Assembly: GCA_049890295.1 (NCBI GenBank)
Contig: JBMHBP010000004.1
Span: forward strand, 159,571 to 223,570
Source: GCA-2862585 sp049890295
GTDB taxonomy: Bacteria > Bacteroidota > Bacteroidia > Flavobacteriales > UBA7312
Length of the DNA: 64,000 nt
Direction: 5' to 3'
Below the pieces are notes generated by a model, which saw nothing but the letters and a program-made list of their open reading frames with translations, was not told the DNA's origin and ran no database searches. This document shows positions 18,225 through 27,443 of the stretch, in pieces (the first letter of the stretch is position 1; the number at the start of each line of letters is the position of its first letter). The translations under genes were made by a program, and so were the position numbers.

Positions 18225-19027
18225 AGCAAATAGGAGAAGGCGAGAAAGAACATTCTTTTCTTGATCATATAGAAATATTAAGGTGGCATCTAATTAGAAG
18301 TGCTGTAGCTGTTTTAATTGTAACAGTACTTGCCTTTATGTTTCCAGATTTTTTGTTTGATAAAATAATTTTGGCCTCCAAAAACCCTAATTTTCCAACA
18401 TACCAGTTTTTTTGTTGGTTATCTGATACCTTACAATTTGGAGAAGCATTGTGTATTAATGAAACGCCATTTGAGTTAATGAATATTAAAATGTCTGGGC
18501 AGTTTAGTACGCATATTGTTTCTTCAATTATTGCAGGAGTCATTGTAGCATTTCCTTACGTGTTTTGGGAAATTTGGCGATTCATAAAGCCTGCCTTACA
18601 CTCAGCTGAACAAAAATACTCTAGAGGTGTTGTCTTTTATACATCCTTCCTATTTATTATTGGTGTTTTGTTTGGTTATTTCGCTGTAGCACCTCTTTCA
18701 GTTCAGTTTTTGGGCAATTATCAAGTCAGCTCTCAAGTAGTAAATCAAATCAATTTAAACTCCTTTATTTCTACTGTAACTACCGTCTGCTTAGCTAATG
18801 GAATTGTTTTTCTATTACCCATGTTAATTTACTTTTTAAGTAAACTTGGATTAATATCTCCTGAATTTTTAAGACAATATAGACGTCATGCTTTAGTTGT
18901 ATTGATGATTTTAGCGGCAATTATTACTCCTCCTGATATAATGAGTCTAATATTAGTAACATTTCCTTTAATGTTGCTTTATGAAATAAGTATAAAAGTA
19001 TCGGCTAAATTTCAAGATAAGGAATGA
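18221..19027 (+). CDS. tatC: Twin-arginine translocase subunit TatC
   Basis: This 268-residue six-helix membrane protein recognises twin-arginine signal peptides in the Tat export pathway. It has the family N-terminus (FLDHIEILRWHLIRS), the YVFWEIWRFIKPAL motif after helix 2, and ITPPDIMS near the last helices. Start overlaps kdsD (ATGA) and stop overlaps lptB (ATGA). The small TatA/B subunit is not nearby. Confidence 0.95.
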   Translation: MKQIGEGEKEHSFLDHIEILRWHLIRSAVAVLIVTVLAFMFPDFLFDKIILASKNPNFPTYQFFCWLSDTLQFGEALCINETPFELMNIKMSGQFSTHIVSSIIAGVIVAFPYVFWEIWRFIKPALHSAEQKYSRGVVFYTSFLFIIGVLFGYFAVAPLSVQFLGNYQVSSQVVNQINLNSFISTVTTVCLANGIVFLLPMLIYFLSKLGLISPEFLRQYRRHALVVLMILAAIITPPDIMSLILVTFPLMLLYEISIKVSAKFQDKE

Positions 19028-19749
19028 AACTAAATGCTCATAAAATAGTAAAGCAGTATCGAAAACGGAAAGTAGTCAACGAGGTTTCTTTAGAAGTCAA
19101 TCAAGGTGAAATCGTTGGGCTATTAGGACCCAATGGCGCTGGAAAAACCACTTCTTTTTACATGGTTGTCGGCTTAGTAAAGCCGGACGACGGTAAGGTG
19201 TTTCTTGATAAAAAAGATATTACAGAAGCTCCTATGTATAAGCGTGCACAAATGGGTATTGGCTATCTAGCACAAGAAGCTTCGGTCTTTAGAAAACTAA
19301 GTGTGGAGGATAATATTTTGGCAGTTTTAGAGATGACTGCATTGAATAAAAGTGAGCAACATAAAAGATTAGAGTCATTATTAGATGAATTTGGTCTACA
19401 AGCTATACGCCATAGTTTAGGTGACTTATTATCCGGTGGGGAAAGAAGACGTACTGAGATAGCACGATGTCTAGCTACAGACCCAAAGTTTATATTGCTT
19501 GATGAGCCTTTTGCAGGTGTTGATCCGATAGCTGTAGAAGATATACAGCACATTGTTGCCAAGTTAAAAGAAAGAAATATTGGTATTCTAATTACAGATC
19601 ATAATGTACACGAAACGCTGTCAATTACCGATCGTGCATACCTACTTTTTGAAGGTAAAATATTAAAATCTGGAACAGCACAAGAGTTAGCTGCTGACGA
19701 ACAAGTAAGGCGAGTTTATTTAGGTCAAAACTTTGAACTAAGAAATTAA
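19024..19749 (+). CDS. lptB: LPS export ABC transporter ATP-binding protein
   Basis: This 241-residue ATPase drives LPS extraction from the inner membrane with LptF/LptG. Walker A is GPNGAGKTT at 35-43, the Q-loop region is GIGYLAQEASVFRKLSVEDNI as in LptB, the signature is LSGGERRRTEIARCLA and Walker B is FILLDEPFAGVDPIAVEDI. It lies at the end of the kdsD-tatC-lptB operon, where both the first and last members serve LPS biogenesis. It is convergent with purS with six bases between. Confidence 0.95.
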   Translation: MKLNAHKIVKQYRKRKVVNEVSLEVNQGEIVGLLGPNGAGKTTSFYMVVGLVKPDDGKVFLDKKDITEAPMYKRAQMGIGYLAQEASVFRKLSVEDNILAVLEMTALNKSEQHKRLESLLDEFGLQAIRHSLGDLLSGGERRRTEIARCLATDPKFILLDEPFAGVDPIAVEDIQHIVAKLKERNIGILITDHNVHETLSITDRAYLLFEGKILKSGTAQELAADEQVRRVYLGQNFELRN

Positions 19750-19755
19750 TTAAGT

Positions 19756-20007
19756 TTAAGCCTCTTTAATTTCAAACGTGTACCCTTCCATTATTTGATT
19801 GCAGAGTAAATCATTACATGCTTTTTCTACTTTCTCAGTGGCCTCAGACTTATCTGTAGCTTCAACTTCTAAACTGATGTGCTTTCCTATTCTCACATTA
19901 GTTATATCGGCAAGTCCTACATTTTTCATACTTCCACTTACTGCTTTGCCTTGAGGGTCTAATAAAGCTTTAAGAGGCATAATGTCAATCTCTGCAATAA
20001 ATTTCAT
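19756..20007 (-). CDS. purS: Phosphoribosylformylglycinamidine synthase subunit PurS
   Basis: This 83-residue small subunit of the three-part FGAM synthase (PurS/PurL/PurQ) of purine synthesis shows the characteristic LLDPQGKAV segment, the NVRIGKHISLEVEA strand and the CNDLLCN helix. Its start overlaps the stop of the upstream pssA gene by 4 bp. PurL and PurQ are not in the window. Many Bacteroidota have a single large PurL, so a separate PurS is worth noting. Confidence 0.85.
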   Translation of the reverse strand: MKFIAEIDIMPLKALLDPQGKAVSGSMKNVGLADITNVRIGKHISLEVEATDKSEATEKVEKACNDLLCNQIMEGYTFEIKEA

Positions 20008-20744
20008 TTTCTTAGAGTGTTAATGAGTGATAAAACTGTGTACAAAAGTATAATAATTGGAATAGCTACAAAATGTAAAATCAATAATAAAATTGAACTC
20101 AATGCTATTAAGATAAATTGCATAAAATGGTCTTTCGATTTCAGGGACTTGAACTTCAATGCAATATATTTTATTTTGGAATTCATTAGCCAACACAATA
20201 GAATAACTGAAAAACTAAGTACCTCTTTCTCAATTAAAAACTGTAGAATGACATTATCATTTTGGTATTGAATGGCAATGGGTATGGCAATGTAAAATAA
20301 AGCATTAGCCGGAGTGGGTAATCCTGTAAAAGAATCTGTTTGATTTTTATCTACATTAAATTTTGCTAAACGTAAGGCAGAAAACAAAGGGATAAGTAAG
20401 GCTAAAAAAGGGAGATAATAGTGAGTCTCATTTTGTAAAATAGCATACACATATTGACTAAAATTGAATTCCTTTTCAAAACCAATTAGCAGATTAAAAA
20501 CGATAAATGATGGTGCTACACCGAAGGTGATAATATCTGCTAAACTATCTAATTGTTTTCCAATATCGCTAGATACTTTCAATATTCTTGCTGATAAACC
20601 ATCAAAAAAGTCAAAAAATGCACCTATCAGAATACAATATGACGCCATACTCAGCTGATCATTAAAAGCTAGCATAATTGCGAATAACCCAAACGTCAGG
20701 TTTGCTAATGTAATTATGTTAGGAATGTGCTTAATTGTGTTCAA
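20004..20744 (-). CDS. pssA: CDP-diacylglycerol-serine O-phosphatidyltransferase
   Basis: This polytopic enzyme makes phosphatidylserine, the precursor of phosphatidylethanolamine. The CDP-alcohol phosphatidyltransferase motif DG-x2-AR-x8-G-x3-D-x3-D is complete (FDGLSARI, then GKQLDSLAD). The open frame extends upstream to 20903, but those 53 residues are not family-like and would overlap divergent lnt. TTG at 20744 (then NTIKHIPNIIT) gives the usual 246-residue protein. A near-consensus -7 element (TATTATTG, 20765-20772) lies just upstream of it. It is coupled to purS. Confidence 0.88.
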   Translation of the reverse strand: MNTIKHIPNIITLANLTFGLFAIMLAFNDQLSMASYCILIGAFFDFFDGLSARILKVSSDIGKQLDSLADIITFGVAPSFIVFNLLIGFEKEFNFSQYVYAILQNETHYYLPFLALLIPLFSALRLAKFNVDKNQTDSFTGLPTPANALFYIAIPIAIQYQNDNVILQFLIEKEVLSFSVILLCWLMNSKIKYIALKFKSLKSKDHFMQFILIALSSILLLILHFVAIPIIILLYTVLSLINTLRK

Positions 20745-20778
20745 TATATACGATATTTGCTTTGCAATAATACAAAAG

Positions 20779-22314
20779 ATGTTTCGTAAACTAATTCTTT
20801 GTTTAACTTCGGCTTTACTATTTATTCTTTCTTGGCCGCCGCATGGTTTTCCAATACTCATTTTCTTAGCATTCGTTCCACTTTTTTTTATTCTGGATAA
20901 CACACAATTATCTAAACGCTTAAAAGTTGCTTTTACCTTTTTAGTTTTTGTATTGTGGAATACAGCAACAACGTATTGGATTGTTCATGCCAGCTTGTTT
21001 GGTGCAGTAATGGCCATAACGGTAAATAGTCTATTAATGACCTCAGTAATACTATTATTTTTGGTAGTAAAATCAAAATTTAATGATAGACGTGCATGGT
21101 GGGCCTTATTGTCCTTTTGGCTTTCATTTGAATATGTACATTTTAATTGGGATTTATCTTGGCCGTGGCTAACTCTAGGAAACGTCTTTTCACATTATCC
21201 GAATATTATTCAGTGGTATGAATTTACTGGTGTATTGGGGGGTAGCTTATGGGTTATTTTAATCAATATACTCCTTTATACTTCTTTTAAGCAAAAGCAA
21301 CTAGCTAGAGCAGTCGTTCCATTAATTATTGTTCCATTATTAGTTAATTTATTTATTGATTCAGAAAGCAATGGAGAAACAGTCAATATTGTGGTAGTAC
21401 AACCCAATGTTGATCCTTATTATGAGAAGTTTGATGCTATTTCTTCTGCCCAACAAATGAATAAATTTATTGACTTAGCTAAAACTAAACTCGACAGTAC
21501 AACGGATTATCTCATTGGTCCAGAAACGGCAATTGTAGATGGTATTTGGGAAAATAACATAGAAAATGCTACTGAAGTTAAAATGCTCAGAAATTTAATT
21601 GATAGTTTTCCAAACGTGAATATTATTGTTGGAGCATCAACTTATAAAGCGTACACTAAAGATGAAAAAATAAGTTCAACAGCCCGAAAATTTAATGGCT
21701 CAGACACCTACTACGATGTTTATAATTCAGCACTTCATATTACAAGGACATCAATCGACATATATCATAAATCAAAATTAGTACAAGGTGTTGAGTTTAC
21801 ACCATTTTCTTTTCTTTTAGATCAATTCGAATTTTTAACCATAGACTTGGGAGGCATTTCTGGAAGTCTGGGGACACAATCCTATCGATCAGTTTTTAGC
21901 TCACATTCAGCAAAAATAGCTCCTATCATTTGTTATGAGTCAGTATTTGGTGAATATACTTCTAACTATGTAAAAAATGGGGCAAATATGTTTGCAATTA
22001 TTACTAATGACGGCTGGTGGAAAGACACGCCAGGATATCAACAACACCTTCACTATGCTAGCTTAAGAGCAATTGAGTGTAGACGACCAATCGCAAGGTC
22101 TGCTAATACTGGCATTTCAGCATTTATTGATAAAAACGGACAAATCAATAGTAGAACTAATTGGGATGAAGAAAAAGCTATTTCTTATTCATTGACCTCT
22201 AATGATACCTTAACGTTTTTTGTTCGATACGGAGACTACATTGGTCGAATATCATCATTTGTGGCAATAATGTTCATACTTTTTTCATTAGCCAGAAGAA
22301 AAGATACCTATTAA
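20779..22314 (+). CDS. lnt: Apolipoprotein N-acyltransferase
   Basis: This 511-residue inner-membrane enzyme adds the third acyl chain to lipoproteins. Several N-terminal membrane helices are followed by a periplasmic nitrilase domain with the Glu-Lys-Cys triad: E249 in GPETAIVDG, K331 in YHKSKLVQG and C385 in CYESVFGE, then TNDGWW and a final helix. ATG 20779 (MFRKLILCL) is preferred over an upstream in-frame ATG at 20716, which would lie inside divergent pssA. A 7-of-8 match to TAnnTTTG lies at 20750-20757. Confidence 0.92.
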   Translation: MFRKLILCLTSALLFILSWPPHGFPILIFLAFVPLFFILDNTQLSKRLKVAFTFLVFVLWNTATTYWIVHASLFGAVMAITVNSLLMTSVILLFLVVKSKFNDRRAWWALLSFWLSFEYVHFNWDLSWPWLTLGNVFSHYPNIIQWYEFTGVLGGSLWVILINILLYTSFKQKQLARAVVPLIIVPLLVNLFIDSESNGETVNIVVVQPNVDPYYEKFDAISSAQQMNKFIDLAKTKLDSTTDYLIGPETAIVDGIWENNIENATEVKMLRNLIDSFPNVNIIVGASTYKAYTKDEKISSTARKFNGSDTYYDVYNSALHITRTSIDIYHKSKLVQGVEFTPFSFLLDQFEFLTIDLGGISGSLGTQSYRSVFSSHSAKIAPIICYESVFGEYTSNYVKNGANMFAIITNDGWWKDTPGYQQHLHYASLRAIECRRPIARSANTGISAFIDKNGQINSRTNWDEEKAISYSLTSNDTLTFFVRYGDYIGRISSFVAIMFILFSLARRKDTY

Positions 22315-22330
22315 ATAAAGGTCAATTCAT

Positions 22331-22338
22331 TAATTTTG
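22331..22338 (+). promoter_or_regulatory. -7 element abutting the pabB start
   Basis: TAATTTTG matches TAnnTTTG with 4 bases before ATG 22343, so the transcript may be leaderless. Confidence 0.5.
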
Positions 22339-22342
22339 CAAT

Positions 22343-23635
22343 ATGAGACAGATTGCTTATTATCATATCGTGGACATCGCTACTTTCAAAAAGAAGTTGT
22401 TGAGGTGGTCTGCCAATTTTCAGCAATCTATTTCTTTAGTGGGAAGTACAGAATCAAATCATGGATTACACTTAAAGTACGATATGCTAGTGGCTGTAGA
22501 GGCACTTACTGAACTTTCAGTTAGTGAAAATGGATTTGATTCGTTGAAATCATATCATGATTCCCTTAAAGACTGGATTTTTGGCTATTTGAGTTATGAC
22601 TTAAAAAATGAAACTGAAGTCTTAAGCTCTAAAAATTTTGATGGTTTGGGTTTTCCGCAATTGTATTTTTTTCAACCTAAATGGGTCTTTAAAATTATTG
22701 GAAATGATATTACTATTTATTTTCCAGAATCTGTAGAAAGAAAAGAAATGCAGTGGCTATTCAAGGAGATAAATTTAACTTCAACAGAAGTGTTGAGTTC
22801 TAATACTATTCAAGTTGAAAAACGAACGTCAAAGGATGAATATCGGCAGGCATTTCAAAAATTACAACACCATATATCACGAGGTGATATTTATGAAATC
22901 AATTATTGTCAAGAATTTTTTGCTGAACAAGTAGAGCTTAATCCTATTGCAGTATTTGAAAACCTATTTTCAATCACCCAATCTCCATTTTCAGCTTACT
23001 TCCAATTAAACGAACATCATTTGATGTGTGCTAGTCCTGAGCGGTTCATAAAAAAAGAACATCATAAAATAATTTCCCAACCCATAAAGGGTACACGTGC
23101 CAGAGGAGCCACAAAGCAAATAGATGATAAGTTGAAAAAAGAACTTTTAGAATGTCGAAAAGAGCAATCTGAAAATGTTATGATTGTCGACTTGGTGCGA
23201 AATGATTTATCCAAAACTGCCCAGCCATCTTCTGTTAGGGTGGAAGAACTGTTTGGAGTTTATTCATTTTTACAAGTACATCAAATGATTTCGACTGTTA
23301 GCTCGAGCTTAAAAGATGACATTCATTGGGTCGACGCCATAAAGTCTGCATTTCCAATGGGTAGTATGACTGGTGCTCCAAAAATAATGGCAATGAAATT
23401 AATCGAACAACATGAGGCTTTTAAACGAAGCCTATATTCAGGCTCTGTTGGATATGTAACTCCTCATGCAGATTTTGATTTTAATGTCGTTATTCGAAGT
23501 ATATTATATAATTCAGATAAAAAGTACGTTTCTTATTCAGTAGGAAGTGCAATTACCTCCAAAGCTACTTTTGAGAACGAATATCAGGAATGTGAGTTAA
23601 AAGGAAAAGCAATGTTGGAGGTGTTAAATGCTTAA
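22343..23635 (+). CDS. pabB: Aminodeoxychorismate synthase component I-like (chorismate-binding)
   Basis: This 430-residue chorismate-utilising enzyme has a divergent N-terminal half and a C-terminal catalytic domain with IKGTRARG, SENVMIVDLVRNDL, GSMTGAPK and GSVGYV. This set fits PabB (folate pathway) or anthranilate synthase component I. The SQPIKGTRARG form and lack of trp genes nearby favour PabB. It overlaps tilS by 8 bp and starts a five-gene run to comM. Confidence 0.85.
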   Translation: MRQIAYYHIVDIATFKKKLLRWSANFQQSISLVGSTESNHGLHLKYDMLVAVEALTELSVSENGFDSLKSYHDSLKDWIFGYLSYDLKNETEVLSSKNFDGLGFPQLYFFQPKWVFKIIGNDITIYFPESVERKEMQWLFKEINLTSTEVLSSNTIQVEKRTSKDEYRQAFQKLQHHISRGDIYEINYCQEFFAEQVELNPIAVFENLFSITQSPFSAYFQLNEHHLMCASPERFIKKEHHKIISQPIKGTRARGATKQIDDKLKKELLECRKEQSENVMIVDLVRNDLSKTAQPSSVRVEELFGVYSFLQVHQMISTVSSSLKDDIHWVDAIKSAFPMGSMTGAPKIMAMKLIEQHEAFKRSLYSGSVGYVTPHADFDFNVVIRSILYNSDKKYVSYSVGSAITSKATFENEYQECELKGKAMLEVLNA

Positions 23636-24935
23636 TAAACTAAGTAATTTTATTTCAGAAAAGAAATTATTCAATTCAAATGACAAGCTGATTCTTGCAG
23701 TCAGTGGAGGAAAAGACAGTGTCTGTTTAGCACATCTTTTGAGTCAACTAAATTATTCATTCAGTATTGTTCATTGCAATTTTAAACTAAGAGGTGCGGA
23801 TAGCGATTTAGACCAAGAATTTACTAAAGAATTATCCAAAAAATTAGGAGTTAAATTTTATTCTAAATCATTTGAAACTTTAAAATATGCCAAACAGAAC
23901 TCCTTATCTATACAAATGGCTGCTAGAGAGTTGAGGTACCAATGGTTTGAAGAAATTAGATCAAAAAATAAGTATTCGAAAATTATTACAGCCCATCATC
24001 AGGATGATTCAATAGAAACTTATTTAATCAAAAAGAGTCGTAAATCAAGTAAAGGAGCCTTGCTGGGAATTCCGCTAATCAATGGTAAAATAGTAAGGCC
24101 ATTATTGTGTTTTAGTTCTGATGAAATAATACAGCATTTACAATCTAATAATTTAACTTTTAGAGAAGACAGATCTAACGCTTCATTACACTATCAGCGT
24201 AATTATATTAGGCATACTATCGTTCCTAAACTGTCAAAAACTGACGTCTTGGAAACCATAGAGCAAAACAAATTAGACTATGCTCATCTTCAAGAAAAAA
24301 TAAAAACCTATCAAACTACAATTGTAAAAAATGAAGATATAATTATTTTTCCTATTGCCACTCTTAAAACACAAATTCATTATCAAGAGTTGCTATATGA
24401 GTGTTTAAAGTTTTATGGGCCATTTCCATGGAAGGATGTTTTTAGTTTAATCGAATCTCAAAATGGCAGGTTTGTCAGAAACTCAAACTTTCAATTAGTA
24501 AAAGAAAGAACAGGCCTTCACCTATCTGCTATTGAAGATAGTTGTGTTGATTTAACTGATATTAGCTCCGATACAATTCAAATAACATCGCCAATACCAT
24601 TACAATTTAGCATACATGAAGCTGTTGGTTTTAGGCTCACTAAAGACAATAGGATTGCTGTACTAGACTTTGATAAACTAAACTTTCCTTTACAGATTAG
24701 AAGATGGCAGAATGGTGACTCATTTGTGCCATTAGGCATGAAAGGAAGAAAAAAAGTTAGTGATTTTTTGATAGATGAAAAATTTACTAAAAAACAAAAA
24801 GATAATACATTTGTAATTTGCTCGTTGAATGAAGTAGTTTGTATTGTTGGTAGTCGAATAAGCGAAGCATACAAGCTTGTAACTGATACAGAAAAGGTCT
24901 ATCTTGTCAATCCTTTGAAAGTAGAACATGAATAA
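23628..24935 (+). CDS. tilS: tRNA(Ile)-lysidine synthase
   Basis: This 435-residue enzyme modifies C34 of the tRNA-Ile CAU anticodon to lysidine. The PP-loop LAVSGGKDSVCLAHLL is near residue 25, followed by the family's HCNFKLRG, ARELRYQWF, TAHHQDDSIET and RSNASLHYQRNYIRH; a C-terminal domain contains RRWQNGDSFVPLGMKGRKKVSDFL. Length is normal. It overlaps pabB by 8 bp and the next gene by 8 bp. Confidence 0.95.
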   Translation: MLNKLSNFISEKKLFNSNDKLILAVSGGKDSVCLAHLLSQLNYSFSIVHCNFKLRGADSDLDQEFTKELSKKLGVKFYSKSFETLKYAKQNSLSIQMAARELRYQWFEEIRSKNKYSKIITAHHQDDSIETYLIKKSRKSSKGALLGIPLINGKIVRPLLCFSSDEIIQHLQSNNLTFREDRSNASLHYQRNYIRHTIVPKLSKTDVLETIEQNKLDYAHLQEKIKTYQTTIVKNEDIIIFPIATLKTQIHYQELLYECLKFYGPFPWKDVFSLIESQNGRFVRNSNFQLVKERTGLHLSAIEDSCVDLTDISSDTIQITSPIPLQFSIHEAVGFRLTKDNRIAVLDFDKLNFPLQIRRWQNGDSFVPLGMKGRKKVSDFLIDEKFTKKQKDNTFVICSLNEVVCIVGSRISEAYKLVTDTEKVYLVNPLKVEHE

Positions 24936-25419
24936 TAAAATTTTATTTGAAGAAAGCCAGTTTCTAGGTTATAATCGCCTGTCTTTTTTGAGAAGGACGG
25001 TATTAGCACTTTTTTGTTTTTTATCTTACTTTTGGTCTGAATATACCGAAGACGCTGTAGACTCAGGCAATTTATTGTTTTTTTTAGGCATCGCCATAGT
25101 ATTAGTTTCTGCAGTATTAGTTTTTATTTTACATTTTCGAACACAAGTAATAAATGGTAGTATTATTTTAGATGGTCTTTGGACTGCTAGAAAGGTGAAA
25201 ATAGATTTATCATCCATCAAGAGTGCTTCTAAAATAAAGTATAATAAGTTTTTCTTTAATCGAGCTGTTTATAATTTACATTCAAGAGGAGCAATTAGAT
25301 TTTACACTCGTGGAAAAGAGTGCATAGAACTGATAGATAAAGACGGATTGAAATATTATATTGGTAGTCAAAAGCCAGATGAACTATTGGCAGTTTTAAA
25401 ATTACAAATCTCAAAATAA
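24928..25419 (+). CDS. Small membrane protein of unknown function
   Basis: This 163-residue protein has two adjacent hydrophobic segments (about residues 25-45 and 50-72) and a C-terminal cytoplasmic part of about 90 residues, predicted mostly beta. The layout (two helices then a PH-like domain) resembles small PH-domain membrane proteins, but no family is firmly recognised. It overlaps tilS by 8 bp and ends two bases before dsbD. Confidence 0.5.
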   Translation: MNNKILFEESQFLGYNRLSFLRRTVLALFCFLSYFWSEYTEDAVDSGNLLFFLGIAIVLVSAVLVFILHFRTQVINGSIILDGLWTARKVKIDLSSIKSASKIKYNKFFFNRAVYNLHSRGAIRFYTRGKECIELIDKDGLKYYIGSQKPDELLAVLKLQISK

Positions 25420-25421
25420 TT

Positions 25422-27416
25422 ATGAAAAAATTACTTTTTACTTTCCTTTTATTTATACCTGGACTATTATTTTCTCAGATTTTAAATCCTGTTGAGTGGC
25501 AGTTTTCTAAAGAAGATTTAGGAGATGATGAGTTTAATTTAGTTTTTAAAGCTACAATAGAAGATGGCTGGTATGTTTATTCTCAGTTCATCGGAGATGA
25601 TGGTCCAATACCAACTTCATTCACCTTTTTTGAATCCGATCAATATGAACTAGTAGGAGGGACACAAGAAGATGAGCCAGTTGAACAGTTTGATCCAAAC
25701 TTTGATATGGTGCTTAAGTATTTTAAAAATGAGGCCGTATTTACTCAACAAGTAAAAGCATTGTCAACAGATGCATTGGTGAAAGGAGAATTTGTTTTTA
25801 TGGTTTGCGATGAATCACAATGTTTACCTCCAGAGTATGTGGAATTTAGCTTTTCATTAGGAGGTGATTTTAAATCAGAAGCCACACAAGAAGAAGAGAC
25901 CGAAACTTCAACTTCATTAAATTTGGTACAGACTACTGATGAAAAGGAAGATTCAGATGAAGAACCTAGTTCTTCAAATATGTGGAGCGTATTTTTTATT
26001 GCTTTTTTGAGCGGTTTTGCTGCACTACTTACGCCTTGTGTTTTTCCAATGATTCCAATGACTGTAAGTTATTTTACCAAGCAAAGTAAAAGTAAAGCAA
26101 AGGGGGTAACTAATGCTATTATATATGGAATTTCAATTATAGTTATTTATGTAGCACTAGGTGTGGGAGTTACTGCAATATTTGGTCCAGAGGTTCTCAA
26201 TAATATGGCAACAAACGCCTATTTTAATATTGCCTTTTTTCTTTTACTCATCGTTTTTGCAGCCTCATTTTTAGGAGCTTTTGAACTGACTCTTCCTCAT
26301 TCTTGGATAAATAAAGCTGATAAAGCCTCTGATAAAGGCGGAATAATTGGAATATTTTTCATGGCTCTTGTATTGGCCTTAGTCTCTTTTTCATGTACTG
26401 GACCAATTGTTGGCACCTTATTGGTTGAGGCAGCAACAGGAGGAAGTTATATGGGGCCAATTATTGGAATGTTAGGTTTTTCATTAGCCATAGCGTTGCC
26501 TTTTGCGTTATTTGCTGCTTTTCCAGGATGGTTGAATTCATTACCTCAGTCAGGAGGTTGGTTAAACTCGGTAAAGGTAGTTTTAGGTTTTCTCGAATTA
26601 GCCTTAGCATTTAAGTTTTTATCAAATGCCGATTTAGTTTGGCAAACACATCTATTAGAAAGGGAGCTTTTTATAGCCATTTGGATAGTGATTTTTGCTC
26701 TTCTGACAATGTATTTATTAGGAATATTTAAATTATCACATGATAGTGATCTAAAATACCTTTCTGTGGGCAGATTATTTACAGCCACTTTCTTTGGCGT
26801 TTTCACAATTTACATGATTCCGGGTTTATGGGGAGCACCATTAAAATTAATTAATGCATTTCCTCCACCAATGCATTATAGTGAATCACCTTATGGTGTA
26901 GGCTACACAGCCGGAGGAAGTGTGTCTGATAGTCATTCAAATCATCATCTTGAAAGCCAACATTTAGGTCCACAAGGTTTGATGGTTTTTCACGATTATG
27001 ATGAGGGTCTTGCTCACGCTAAGGAAGTTGGTCTACCAGTAATGATAGATTTTACGGGCTGGGCCTGTGTGAATTGTAGAAAAATGGAAGAAGAAGTTTG
27101 GTCAGACCCTGAAGTGAAGCAAATTTTAAAAGAAAAAGTCGTATTAATCTCTTTGTATGTTGATGAAAGAACACCCTTAGCTGAAAGTGAACAATATGAA
27201 ACAACTATTGCCGGTAAGAAGAAGAAAGTTAGAACAGTTGGTGATAAATGGACAGTATTGCAAGCTGAGGTATATAAAACAAATTCACAGCCTTATTATG
27301 TTATTTTAGATCATAATGAGTATCAACTCGGAGATGCTGCAAATTATCAAGATTATGGTAAGGTTGATTTATTCAAGTCTTGGCTTAAAGAGGGGATAAA
27401 CGAATTTTATCAATAG
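25422..27416 (+). CDS. dsbD: Thiol:disulfide interchange protein DsbD
   Basis: This 664-residue protein moves electrons from cytoplasmic thioredoxin to the periplasm. A signal peptide precedes an N-terminal DsbD-alpha-like domain (CDESQCLPPEYVEF near residue 130); then come about eight membrane helices with the paired cysteines in LTPCVFPMIPMT and SFSCTGPIVG, and a C-terminal thioredoxin domain with WACVNC (cysteines 549 and 552). It is two bases downstream of the hypothetical gene. A normal, complete member of the family. Confidence 0.92.
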   Translation: MKKLLFTFLLFIPGLLFSQILNPVEWQFSKEDLGDDEFNLVFKATIEDGWYVYSQFIGDDGPIPTSFTFFESDQYELVGGTQEDEPVEQFDPNFDMVLKYFKNEAVFTQQVKALSTDALVKGEFVFMVCDESQCLPPEYVEFSFSLGGDFKSEATQEEETETSTSLNLVQTTDEKEDSDEEPSSSNMWSVFFIAFLSGFAALLTPCVFPMIPMTVSYFTKQSKSKAKGVTNAIIYGISIIVIYVALGVGVTAIFGPEVLNNMATNAYFNIAFFLLLIVFAASFLGAFELTLPHSWINKADKASDKGGIIGIFFMALVLALVSFSCTGPIVGTLLVEAATGGSYMGPIIGMLGFSLAIALPFALFAAFPGWLNSLPQSGGWLNSVKVVLGFLELALAFKFLSNADLVWQTHLLERELFIAIWIVIFALLTMYLLGIFKLSHDSDLKYLSVGRLFTATFFGVFTIYMIPGLWGAPLKLINAFPPPMHYSESPYGVGYTAGGSVSDSHSNHHLESQHLGPQGLMVFHDYDEGLAHAKEVGLPVMIDFTGWACVNCRKMEEEVWSDPEVKQILKEKVVLISLYVDERTPLAESEQYETTIAGKKKKVRTVGDKWTVLQAEVYKTNSQPYYVILDHNEYQLGDAANYQDYGKVDLFKSWLKEGINEFYQ

Positions 27417-27443
27417 TAGAAGGATTACTTAAAACCTACTTAA

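Noticed and set aside
20745..20903. Extended N-terminus of the phosphatidylserine synthase from 20903
   Set aside because: The extension runs antisense through the start of lnt and shows no family similarity; TTG 20744 gives the normal protein.
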